DNA of 64,000 bases from Prosopocoilus inquinatus (lineage: Eukaryota; Arthropoda; Insecta; Coleoptera; Lucanidae), in the NCBI GenBank assembly GCA_036172665.1, contig JAYKNF010000030.1, positions 62,001-126,000 on the forward strand. Reading direction: 5' to 3'. Within the stretch, counting starts at the first letter, position 1. Each line of letters begins with the position of its first letter. A program made the position numbers and the translations under genes. Shown here one piece after another: positions 51,731 to 63,940 of the stretch. The notes below the pieces were generated by a model that worked only from the letters and a program-made list of their open reading frames with translations, was not told the DNA's origin and made no database searches.

Positions 51731-54204
51731 CAACACGTATTAGCGTTGTTCCTGTGATGTATCTAATCGATCCTTACTTATCTATCTTGTTATTTGACGT
51801 TACGATGGACTCCAGTAACTTTGATTTGAGATACGAAGTTTTCGGACGCAGCAGAAGCTGGAAATAGTTTTGAACGAAACAACACGTATTAGCGTTGTTC
51901 CTGTGATGTATCTAATCGATCCTTACTTATCTATCTTGTTATTTGACGTTACGATGGACTGCAGTAACTTTGATTTGAGATACGAAGCTCTCGGACGCAG
52001 CAGAAGCTGGAAATAGTTTTGAACGAAATAACACGTGTTAGCGTTGTTCCTGTGATGTACCTAATCGACCCTTACTTATCTATCTTGTTATTTGACGTTA
52101 CGATGGACTCCAGTAACTCCGATGGGAGATACGAAGTTCTCGGACGCAGCAGAAGCTGGAAATAGTTTAGAACGAAATAACACGTATTAGCGTTGTTCCT
52201 GTGATGTATCTAATCGATCCTTACTTATCTATCTTGTTATTTGACGTTACGATGGACTCCAGTAACTTTGATTTGAGATACGATGTTCTCGGACGCAGCA
52301 GAAGCTGGAAATAGTTTTGAACGAAATAACACGTGTTAGCGTTGTTCCTGTGATGTATCTAATCGACCCTTACTTATCTATCTTGTTATTTGACGTTACA
52401 ATGGACTCCAGTAACTCCGATGTGAGATACGAATTTCTCGGACGCAGCAGAAGCTGGAAATAGTTTAGAACGAAATAACACGTATTAACGTTGTTCCTGT
52501 GTTGTATCTAATCTATCCTTACTTATCTATCATATTATTTGACGTTACGATGGACTCCAGTAACTTTGATTTGAAGTACGAAGTTCTCGGACGCAGCAGA
52601 AGCTGGAAATAGTTTTGAACGAAACAACACGTATTGGCGTTGTTCCTGTGATGTATCTAATCGATCCTTACTTATCTATCTTGTTATTTGACGTAACGAT
52701 GGACTCCAGTAACTTTGATTTGAGATAAGATGTTCTCGGACGCAGCAGAAGCTGGAAATAGTTTTGAACGAAATAGCACGTGTTAGCGTTGTTCCTGTGA
52801 TGTATCTAATCGACCCTTACTTATCTATCTTGTTATTTGACATTACGATGGACTCCAGTAACTTTGATTTGAAGTACGAAATTCTCGGACGCAGCAGAAG
52901 CTGGGAATAGTTTTGAACGAAATAACACGTTTTAGCGTTGTTCCTGTGATGTATCTAATCGACCCTTACTTATCTATCTTGTTATTTGACGTTACAATGG
53001 ACTCCAGTAACTCCGATGTGAGATACGAATTTCTCGGACGCAGCAGAAGCTGGAAATAGTTTAGAACGAAATAACACGTATTAACGTTGTTCCTGTGTTG
53101 TATCTAATCTATCCTTACTTATCTATCATATTATTTGACGTTACGATGGACTCCAGTAACTTTGATTTGAAGTACGAAGTTCTCGGACGCAGCAGAAGCT
53201 GGAAATAGTTTTGAACGAAATAACACGTGTTAGCGTTATTCCTGTGATGTATCTAATCGACCCTTACTTATCTATCTTGTTATTTGACGTTACAATGGAC
53301 TCCAGTAACTCCGATGTGAGATACGAAGTTTTCGGACGCAGCAGAAGCTGGAAATAGTTTTGAACGAAACAACACGTATTAGCGTTGTTCCTGTGATGTA
53401 TCTAATCGATCCTTACTTATCTATCTTGTTATTTGACGTTACGATGGACTCCAGTAACTCTGATGTGAGATACGAAGTTTTCGGACGCAGCAGAAGCTGG
53501 AAATAGTTTCGAACGAAATAACACGTATTAGCGTTGTTAATATGATGTATCTAATCGATCCTTACTTATCTATCTTGTTATTTGACGTTACGATGTACTC
53601 CAGTAACTTTGATTTGAGATACGAAATTCTCGGACGCAGCAGAAGCTGGAAATAGTTTCGAACGAAACAACACGTATTAGCGTTGTTCCTGTGTTGTATC
53701 TAATCGATCCTTACTTATCTATCATATTATTTGACGTTACGATGGACTCCAGTAACTTTGATTTGAAGTACGAAGTTCTCGGACGCAGCAGAAGCTGGAA
53801 ATAGATTTGAACGAAATAAAACGTATTAGCGTTGTTCCTGTGATGTATCTAATCGATCCTTACTTATCTATTATATTATTTGACGTTACGATGGACTCCA
53901 GTAACTTTGATTTGAAGTACGAAGTTCTCGGACGCAGCAGAAGCTGGAAATAGTTTTGAACGAAATAAAACGTATTAGCGTTGTTCCTGTGATGTATCCA
54001 ATCGATCCTTACTTATCTATCTTGTTATTTGACGTTACGATGGACTCCAGTAACTCTGATGTGAGATACGATGTTTTCGGACGCAGCAGAAGCTGGAAAT
54101 AGTTTTGAACGAAACAACACGTATTAGCGTTGTTCCTGTGTTGTATCTATTCGATCCTTACTTATCTATCTTGTTATTTGACGTTACGATGGACTCCAGT
54201 AACT
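51135..54204 (+). repeat. 6154-bp-offset duplication, copy 1
   Basis: About 3.07 kb matching 57288-60358 (offset 6153 before and 6154 after a 1-bp insertion in the second copy). It shares CACGTTTTAG (52927 and 59081), GCGTTATTCC and TTCGAACGAAATAAC. Part of it (52.6-53.2 kb) is HOR-like: GATAAGATG, CTGGGAATAG and TTTAGAACG in order. Confidence 0.83.
51433..51529 (+). repeat. 97-bp truncated monomer, copy 6
   Basis: Copy of copy 4 at an offset of 5409 bp, with CTTTTATTTG upstream but GTTTTGAACG downstream. Confidence 0.93.
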
Positions 54205-56356
54205 TTGATGTGAGATACGAAGTTCTCGGACGCAGCAGAAACTGGAAATAGTTTTGAACGAAATAACACGTGTTAGCGTTGTTCCTGTGATGTATCTAAT
54301 CGACCCTTACTTATCTATCTTGTTATTTGACGTTACAATGGACTCCAGTAACTCCGATGTGAGATACGAATTTCTCGGACGCAGCAGAAGCTGGAAATAG
54401 TTTTGAACGAAACAACACGTATTAGCGTTGTTCCTGTGATGTATCTAATCGATCCTTACTTACTATCTTGTTATTTGACGTTACGATGGACTCCAGTAAC
54501 TTAGATTTGAGATACGAAGTTCTCGGACGCAGCAGAAGCTGGAAATAGTTTTGAACGAAATAACATGTGTTAGCGTTGTTCCTGTGATGTATCTAATCGA
54601 CCCTTACTTATCTATCTTGTTATTTGACGTTACAATGGACTCCAGTAACTCCGATGTGAGATACGATGTTTTCGCACGCAGCAGAAGCTGGAAATAGTTT
54701 CGAACGAAACAACACGTATTAGCGTCGTTCCTGTGATGTATCTAATCGATCCTTACTTATCTATCTTGTTATTTGACGTTACGATGGACTCCAGTAACTC
54801 CGATGGGAGATACGAAGTTCTCGGACGCAGCAGAAGCTGGAAATAGTTTAGAACGAAATAACACGTATTAGCGTTGTTCCTTTGATGTATCTAATCGATC
54901 CTTACTTATCTATCTTGTTATTTGACGTTACGATGGACTCCAGTAACTTTGATTTGAGATACGAAGTTCTCGGACGCAGCAGAAGCTGGAAATAGTTTTG
55001 AACGAAATAACACGTGTTAGCGTTGTTCCTGTGATGTATCTAATCGACCCTTACTTATCTATCTTGTTATTTGACGTTACAATGGACTCCAGTAACTCCG
55101 ATGTGAGATACGAATTTCTCGGACGCAGCAGAAGCTGGAAATAGTTTTGAACGAAACAACACGTATTAGCGTTGTTAATGTGATGTATCTAATCGATCCT
55201 TACTTATCTATCTTGTTATTTGACCTTACAATGGACTCCAGTAACTCCGATGTGAGATACGAATTTCTCGGACGCAGCAGAAGCTGGAAATAGTTTTGAA
55301 CGAAACAACACGTATTAGCGTTGTTAATGTGATGTATCTAATCGATCCTTACTTATCTATCTTGTTATTTGACGTTACGATGGACTCCAGTAACTTTGAT
55401 TTGAGATAAGATGTTCTCGGACGCAGCAGAAGCTGGAAATAGTTTTGAACGAAACAACACGTATTAGCGTTGTTCCTGTGTTGTATCTAATCGATCCTTA
55501 CTTATCTATCATATTATTTGACGTTACGATGGACTCCAGTAACTTTGATTTGAAGTATGAAGTTCTCGGACGCAGCAGAAGCTGGAAATATTTTTGAACG
55601 AAATAAAACGTATTAGCGTTGTTCCTGTGATGTATCTAATCGATCCTTACTTATCTATCTTGTTATTTGACGTTACGATGGACTCCAGTAACTTTGATTT
55701 GAGATACGAAGTTTTCGGACGCAGCAGAAGCTGGAAATAGTTTTGAACGAAACAACACGTATTGGCGTTGTTCCTGTGATGTATCTAATCGATCCTTACT
55801 TATCTATCTTGTTATTTGACGTTACGATGGACTCCAGTAACTTTGATTTGAGATACGAAGTTTTCGGACGCAGCAGAAGCTGGAAATAGTTTTGAACGAA
55901 ACAACACGTATTAGCGTTGTTCCTGTGATGTATCTAATCGATCCTTACTTATCTATCTTGTTATTTGACGTTACGATGGACTGCAGTAACTTTGATTTGA
56001 GATACGAAGTTCTCGGACGCAGCAGAAGCTGGAAATAGTTTTGAACGAAATAACACGTGTTAGCGTTGTTCCTGTGATGTACCTGATCGACCCTTACTTA
56101 TCTATCTTGTTATTTGACGTTACGATGGACTCCAGTAACTCCGATGGGAGATACGAAGTTCTCGGACGCAGCAGAAGCTGGAAATAGTTTTGAACGAAAT
56201 AACACGTATTAGCGTTGTTCCTGTGTTGTATCTAATCGATCCTTTCTTATCTATCATATTATTTGACGTTACGATGGACTCCAGTAACTTTGATTTGAAG
56301 TACGAAGTTCTCGGACGCAGCAGAAGCTGGAAATAGTTTTGAACGAAATAACACCT
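53724..56356 (+). repeat. 7644-bp-offset duplication, copy 1
   Basis: Matches 61368-64000. Shared rare marks are CTTACTATC (54460), AACATGTG, TTTTCGCACG (about 54672), GACCTTAC (55225), AGTATGAAG and ACCTGATCG. Confidence 0.87.
54361..54508 (+). repeat. 148-bp monomer with 1-bp deletion (middle copy)
   Basis: CTTACTATC deletion as at 3440-3587, again followed by a monomer with AACATGTGTTAGCG. The two copies are 50920 bp apart. Confidence 0.85.
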
Positions 56357-56594
56357 ATTAGCGTTGTTCCTGTGATGTATGTAACTTTGATTTGAAGTAC
56401 GAAGTTCTCGGACGCTGCAGAAGCTGGAAATAGTTTTGAACGAAATAACACGTATTAGCGTTGTTCCTGTGATGTATCTAATCGATCCTTACATATCTAT
56501 CATGTTATTTGACATTACGATGGACTCCAGTAACTCTGATGTGAGATACGAAGTTTTCGGACGCAGCAGAAGCTGGAAATAGTTTTGAACGAAA
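55198..56594 (+). repeat. 4864-bp-offset duplication, copy 2
   Basis: Second copy of 50334-51730, preceded by one extra monomer with GTTAATGTG. Private states include ACCTGATCG near 56092, CCTTTCTTATC near 56244 and GTATGTAAC at the truncated monomer. Confidence 0.78.
56297..56393 (+). repeat. 97-bp truncated monomer, copy 7
   Basis: Same deletion with a private C-to-G change at the junction (GTATGTAAC). Upstream reads CTTTGATTTG. Confidence 0.92.
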
Positions 56595-57586
56595 TAACAC
56601 ATGTTAGCGTTGTTCCTGTGATGTATCTGATCGACCCTTACTTATCTATCTTGTTATTTGACGTTACAATGGACTCCAGTAACTCCGATGTGAGATACGA
56701 ATTTCTCGGACGCAGCAGAAGCTGGAAATAGTTTTGAACGAAACAACACGTATTAGCGTTGTTCCTGTGATGTATCTAATCGATCCTTACTTATCTATCT
56801 TGTTATTTGACGTTACGATGGACTCCAGTAACTTTGATTTGAGATACGAAGTTTTCGGACGCAGCAGAAGCTGGAAATAGTTTTGAACGAAACAACACGT
56901 ATTAGCGTTGTTCCTGTGATGTATCTAATCGATCCTTACTTATCTATCTTGTTATTTGACGTTACGATGGACTGCAGTAACTTTGATTTGAGATACGAAG
57001 CTCTCGGACGCAGCAGAAGCTGGAAATAGTTTTGAACGAAATAACACGTGTTAGCGTTGTTCCTGTGATGTACCTAATCGACCCTTACTTATCTATCTTG
57101 TTATTTGACGTTACGATGGACTCCAGTAACTTTGATTTGAGATACGATGTTCTCGGACGCAGCAGAAGCTGGAAATAGTTTTGAACGAAATAACACGTGT
57201 TAGCGTTGTTCCTGTGATGTATCTAATCGACCCTTACTTATCTATCTTGTTATTTGACGTTACAATGGACTCCAGTAACTCCGATGGGAGATACGAAGTT
57301 CTCGGACGCAGCAGAAGCTGGAAATAGTTTTGAACGAAATAACACGTGTTAGCGTTGTTCCTGTGATGTACCTAATCGACCCTTACTTATCTATCTTGTT
57401 ATTTGACGTTACGATGGACTCCAGTAACTCCGATGGGAGATACGAAGTTCTCGGACGCAGCAGAAGCTGGAAATAGTTTTGAACGAAATAACACGTATTA
57501 GCGTTGTTCCTGTGTTGTATCTAATCGATCCTTACTTATCTATCATATTATTTGACGTTACGATGGACTCCAGTAACTTTTTATTT

Positions 57587-57683
57587 GAAGTACGAAGTTC
57601 TCGGACGCAGCAGAAGCTGGAAATAGTTTTGAACGAAATAACACCTATTAGCGTTGTTCCTGTGATGTATCTAACTTTGATTT
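57587..57683 (+). repeat. 97-bp truncated monomer, copy 8
   Basis: Same deletion. The preceding monomer has an extra T (CTTTTTATTTG, about 57580), showing descent from copy 6. It is 1290 bp after copy 7, the shortest spacing in the window. Confidence 0.92.
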
Positions 57684-58554
57684 GAAGTACGAAGTTCTCG
57701 GACGCTGCAGAAGCTGGAAATAGTTTTGAACGAAATAACACGTATTAGCGTTGTTCCTGTGATGTATCTAATCGATCCTTACATATCTATCATGTTATTT
57801 GACATTACGATGGACTCCAGTAACTCTGATGTGAGATACGAAGTTTTCGGACGCAGCAGAAGCTGGAAATAGTTTTGAACGAAACAACACGTATTAGCGT
57901 TGTTCCTGTGATGTATCTAATCGATCCTTACTTATCTATCTTGTTATTTGACGTTACGATGGACTCCAGTAACTTTGATTTGAGATACGAAGTTTTCGGA
58001 CGCAGCAGAAGCTGGAAATAGTTTTGAACGAAACAACACGTATTAGCGTTGTTCCTGTGATGTATCTAATCGATCCTTACTTATCTATCTTGTTATTTGA
58101 CGTTACGATGGACTGCAGTAACTTTGATTTGAGATACGAAGCTCTCGGACGCAGCAGAAGCTGGAAATAGTTTTGAACGAAATAACACGTGTTAGCGTTG
58201 TTCCTGTGATGTACCTAATCGACCCTTACTTATCTATCTTGTTATTTGACGTTACGATGGACTCCAGTAACTCCGATGGGAGATACGAAGTTCTCGGACG
58301 CAGAAGAAGCTGGAAATAGTTTAGAACGAAATAACACGTATTAGCGTTGTTCCTGTGATGTATCTAATCGATCCTTACTTATCTATCTTGTTATTTGACG
58401 TTACGATGGACTCCAGTAACTTTGATTTGAGATACGATGTTCTCGGACGCAGCAGAAGCTGGAAATAGTTTTGAACGAAATAACACGTGTTAGCGTTGTT
58501 CCTGTGATGTATCTAATCGACCCTTACTTATCTATCTTGTTATTTGACGTTACA

Positions 58555-60342
58555 ATGGACTCCAGTAACTCCGATGTGAGATACGAATTTCTCGGACGCA
58601 GCAGAAGCTGGAAATAGTTTAGAACGAAATAACACGTATTAACGTTGTTCCTGTGTTGTATCTAATCTATCCTTACTTATCTATCATATTATTTGACGTT
58701 ATGATGGACTCCAGTAACTTTGATTTGAAGTACGAAGTTCTCGGACGCAGCAGAAGCTGGAAATAGTTTTGAACGAAACAACACGTATTGGCGTTGTTCC
58801 TGTGATGTATCTAATCGATCCTTACTTATCTATCTTGTTATTTGACGTAACGATGGACTCCAGTAACTTTGATTTGAGATAAGATGTTCTCGGACGCAGC
58901 AGAAGCTGGAAATAGTTTTGAACGAAATAGCACGTGTTAGCGTTGTTCCTGTGATGTATCTAATCGACCCTTACTTATCTATCTTGTTATTTGACATTAC
59001 GATGGACTCCAGTAACTTTGATTTGAAGTACGAAATTCTCGGACGCAGCAGAAGCTGGGAATAGTTTTGAACGAAATAACACGTTTTAGCGTTGTTCCTG
59101 TGATGTATCTAATCGACCCTTACTTATCTATCTTGTTATTTGACGTTACAATGGACTCCAGTAACTCCGATGTGAGATACGAATTTCTCGGACGCAGCAG
59201 AAGCTGGAAATAGTTTAGAACGAAATAACACGTATTAACGTTGTTCCTGTGTTGTATCTAATCTATCCTTACTTATCTATCATATTATTTGACGTTACGA
59301 TGGACTCCAGTAACTTTGATTTGAAGTACGAAGTTCTCGGACGCAGCAGAAGCTGGAAATAGTTTTGAACGAAATAACACGTGTTAGCGTTATTCCTGTG
59401 ATGTATCTAATCGACCCTTACTTATCTATCTTGTTATTTGACGTTACAATGGACTCCAGTAACTCCGATGTGAGATACGAAGTTTTCGGACGCAGCAGAA
59501 GCTGGAAATAGTTTTGAACGAAACAACACGTATTAGCGTTGTTCCTGTGATGTATCTAATCGATCCTTACTTATCTATCTTGTTATTTGACGTTACGATG
59601 GACTCCAGTAACTCTGATGTGAGATACGAAGTTTTCGGACGCAGCAGAAGCTGGAAATAGTTTCGAACGAAATAACACGTATTAGCGTTGTTAATATGAT
59701 GTATCTAATCGATCCTTACTTATCTATCTTGTTATTTGACGTTACGATGTACTCCAGTAACTTTGATTTGAGATACGAAATTCTCGGACGCAGCAGAAGC
59801 TGGAAATAGTTTCGAACGAAACAACACGTATTAGCGTTGTTCCTGTGTTGTATCTAATCGATCCTTACTTATCTATCATATTATTTGACGTTACGATGGA
59901 CTCCAGTAACTTTGATTTGAAGTACGAAGTTCTCGGACGCAGCAGAAGCTGGAAATAGATTTGAACGAAATAAAACGTATTAGCGTTGTTCCTGTGATGT
60001 ATCTAATCGATCCTTACTTATCTATTATATTATTTGACGTTACGATGGACTCCAGTAACTTTGATTTGAAGTACGAAGTTCTCGGACGCAGCAGAAGCTG
60101 GAAATAGTTTTGAACGAAATAAAACGTATTAGCGTTGTTCCTGTGATGTATCCAATCGATCCTTACTTATCTATCTTGTTATTTGACGTTACGATGGACT
60201 CCAGTAACTCTGATGTGAGATACGATGTTTTCGGACGCAGCAGAAGCTGGAAATAGTTTTGAACGAAACAACACGTATTAGCGTTGTTCCTGTGTTGTAT
60301 CTATTCGATCCTTACTTATCTATCTTGTTATTTGACGTTACG
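58555..60342 (+). repeat. 12-monomer (1788-bp) tandem unit, copy 1
   Basis: The sequence at 60343 restarts as at 58555, offset exactly 12 monomers. GTTATGATGG, CACGTTTTAG and GCGTTATTCC occur in both copies. Confidence 0.85.
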
Positions 60343-61848
60343 ATGGACTCCAGTAACTCCGATGTGAGATACGAATTTCTCGGACGCAGCAGAAGCTGGA
60401 AATAGTTTAGAACGAAATAACACGTATTAACGTTGTTCCTGTGTTGTATCTAATCTATCCTTACTTATCTATCATATTATTTGACGTTATGATGGACTCC
60501 AGTAACTTTGATTTGAAGTACGAAGTTCTCGGACGCAGCAGAAGCTGGAAATAGTTTTGAACGAAACAACACGTATTGGCGTTGTTCCTGTGATGTATCT
60601 AATCGATCCTTACTTATCTATCTTGTTATTTGACGTAACGATGGACTCCAGTAACTTTGATTTGAGATAAGATGTTCTCGGACGCAGCAGAAGCTGGAAA
60701 TAGTTTTGAACGAAATAGCACGTGTTAGCGTTGTTCCTGTGATGTATCTAATCGACCCTTACTTATCTATCTTGTTATTTGACATTACGATGGACTCCAG
60801 TAACTTTGATTTGAAGTACGAAATTCTCGGACGCAGCAGAAGCTGGGAATAGTTTTGAACGAAATAACACGTTTTAGCGTTGTTCCTGTGATGTATCTAA
60901 TCGACCCTTACTTATCTATCTTGTTATTTGACGTTACAATGGACTCCAGTAACTCCGATGTGAGATACGAATTTCTCGGACGCAGCAGAAGCTGGAAATA
61001 GTTTAGAACGAAATAACACGTATTAACGTTGTTCCTGTGTTGTATCTAATCTATCCTTACTTATCTATCATATTATTTGACGTTACGATGGACTCCAGTA
61101 ACTTTGATTTGAAGTACGAAGTTCTCGGACGCAGCAGAAGCTGGAAATAGTTTTGAACGAAATAACACGTGTTAGCGTTATTCCTGTGATGTATCTAATC
61201 GACCCTTACTTATCTATCTTGTTATTTGACGTTACAATGGACTCCAGTAACTCCGATGTGAGATACGAAGTTTTCGGACGCAGCAGAAGCTGGAAATAGT
61301 TTTGAACGAAACAACACGTATTAGCGTTGTTCCTGTGATGTATCTAATCGATCCTTACTTATCTATCATATTATTTGACGTTACGATGGACTCCAGTAAC
61401 TTTGATTTGAAGTACGAAGTTCTCGGACGCAGCAGAAGCTGGAAATAGATTTGAACGAAATAAAACGTATTAGCGTTGTTCCTGTGATGTATCTAATCGA
61501 TCCTTACTTATCTATTATATTATTTGACGTTACGATGGACTCCAGTAACTTTGATTTGAAGTACGAAGTTCTCGGACGCAGCAGAAGCTGGAAATAGTTT
61601 TGAACGAAATAAAACGTATTAGCGTTGTTCCTGTGATGTATCCAATCGATCCTTACTTATCTATCTTGTTATTTGACGTTACGATGGACTCCAGTAACTC
61701 TGATGTGAGATACGATGTTTTCGGACGCAGCAGAAGCTGGAAATAGTTTTGAACGAAACAACACGTATTAGCGTTGTTCCTGTGTTGTATCTATTCGATC
61801 CTTACTTATCTATCTTGTTATTTGACGTTACGATGGACTCCAGTAACT
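60343..61848 (+). repeat. 12-monomer unit, copy 2 with 2-monomer deletion
   Basis: Matches 58555-59579 up to 61367. It then skips 298 bp, exactly two monomers (those with GTTAATATG and GATGTACTCC), and resumes as 59878 onward. A deletion within a tandem copy that keeps monomer phase is the signature of unequal exchange. Confidence 0.83.
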
Positions 61849-62004
61849 TTGATGTGAGATACGAAGTTCTCGGACGCAGCAGAAACTGGAAATAGTTTTG
61901 AACGAAATAACACGTGTTAGCGTTGTTCCTGTGATGTATCTAATCGACCCTTACTTATCTATCTTGTTATTTGACGTTACAATGGACTCCAGTAACTCCG
62001 ATGT

Positions 62005-62152
62005 GAGATACGAATTTCTCGGACGCAGCAGAAGCTGGAAATAGTTTTGAACGAAACAACACGTATTAGCGTTGTTCCTGTGATGTATCTAATCGATCCT
62101 TACTTACTATCTTGTTATTTGACGTTACGATGGACTCCAGTAACTTAGATTT
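62005..62152 (+). repeat. 148-bp monomer with 1-bp deletion (right copy)
   Basis: Third copy of the CTTACTATC deletion, explained by the 7644-bp-offset duplication of 54361-54508. Confidence 0.85.
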
Positions 62153-63940
62153 GAGATACGAAGTTCTCGGACGCAGCAGAAGCTGGAAATAGTTTTGAAC
62201 GAAATAACATGTGTTAGCGTTGTTCCTGTGATGTATCTAATCGACCCTTACTTATCTATCTTGTTATTTGACGTTACAATGGACTCCAGTAACTCCGATG
62301 TGAGATACGATGTTTTCGCACGCAGCAGAAGCTGGAAATAGTTTCGAACGAAACAACACGTATTAGCGTCGTTCCTGTGATGTATCTAATCGATCCTTAC
62401 TTATCTATCTTGTTATTTGACGTTACGATGGACTCCAGTAACTCCGATGGGAGATACGAAGTTCTCGGACGCAGCAGAAGCTGGAAATAGTTTAGAACGA
62501 AATAACACGTATTAGCGTTGTTCCTTTGATGTATCTAATCGATCCTTACTTATCTATCTTGTTATTTGACGTTACGATGGACTCCAGTAACTTTGATTTG
62601 AGATACGAAGTTCTCGGACGCAGCAGAAGCTGGAAATAGTTTTGAACGAAATAACACGTGTTAGCGTTGTTCCTGTGATGTATCTAATCGACCCTTACTT
62701 ATCTATCTTGTTATTTGACGTTACAATGGACTCCAGTAACTCCGATGTGAGATACGAATTTCTCGGACGCAGCAGAAGCTGGAAATAGTTTTGAACGAAA
62801 CAACACGTATTAGCGTTGTTAATGTGATGTATCTAATCGATCCTTACTTATCTATCTTGTTATTTGACCTTACAATGGACTCCAGTAACTCCGATGTGAG
62901 ATACGAATTTCTCGGACGCAGCAGAAGCTGGAAATAGTTTTGAACGAAACAACACGTATTAGCGTTGTTAATGTGATGTATCTAATCGATCCTTACTTAT
63001 CTATCTTGTTATTTGACGTTACGATGGACTCCAGTAACTTTGATTTGAGATAAGATGTTCTCGGACGCAGCAGAAGCTGGAAATAGTTTTGAACGAAACA
63101 ACACGTATTAGCGTTGTTCCTGTGTTGTATCTAATCGATCCTTACTTATCTATCATATTATTTGACGTTACGATGGACTCCAGTAACTTTGATTTGAAGT
63201 ATGAAGTTCTCGGACGCAGCAGAAGCTGGAAATATTTTTGAACGAAATAAAACGTATTAGCGTTGTTCCTGTGATGTATCTAATCGATCCTTACTTATCT
63301 ATCTTGTTATTTGACGTTACGATGGACTCCAGTAACTTTGATTTGAGATACGAAGTTTTCGGACGCAGCAGAAGCTGGAAATAGTTTTGAACGAAACAAC
63401 ACGTATTGGCGTTGTTCCTGTGATGTATCTAATCGATCCTTACTTATCTATCTTGTTATTTGACGTTACGATGGACTCCAGTAACTTTGATTTGAGATAC
63501 GAAGTTTTCGGACGCAGCAGAAGCTGGAAATAGTTTTGAACGAAACAACACGTATTAGCGTTGTTCCTGTGATGTATCTAATCGATCCTTACTTATCTAT
63601 CTTGTTATTTGACGTTACGATGGACTGCAGTAACTTTGATTTGAGATACGAAGTTCTCGGACGCAGCAGAAGCTGGAAATAGTTTTGAACGAAATAACAC
63701 GTGTTAGCGTTGTTCCTGTGATGTACCTGATCGACCCTTACTTATCTATCTTGTTATTTGACGTTACGATGGACTCCAGTAACTCCGATGGGAGATACGA
63801 AGTTCTCGGACGCAGCAGAAGCTGGAAATAGTTTTGAACGAAATAACACGTATTAGCGTTGTTCCTGTGTTGTATCTAATCGATCCTTACTTATCTATCA
63901 TATTATTTGACGTTACGATGGACTCCAGTAACTTTGATTT

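Larger units (their letters stand above)
47068..52357 (+). repeat. 5409-bp tandem duplication, copy 2
   Basis: Second copy of 41659-46948. Private bases include TCGATGCTTAC (47555) and GACCTTAC (50361). The GACCTTAC change recurs at 55225 and about 62869, so later copies descend from this one. Confidence 0.88.
57288..60358 (+). repeat. 6154-bp-offset duplication, copy 2
   Basis: Second copy of 51135-54204. Changes include an extra T at about 57580, GCAGAAGAAGC near 58303 and GTTATGATGG near 58699. The last is inherited by the following 1788-bp copy. Confidence 0.83.

Noticed and set aside
57479..57685. Forward open frame of 68 codons starting at TTG
   Set aside because: It is opened by the private extra T at about 57580 next to a truncated monomer. 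It has no ATG-context start, ribosome site or homologous open copy elsewhere, and consists of satellite monomer.
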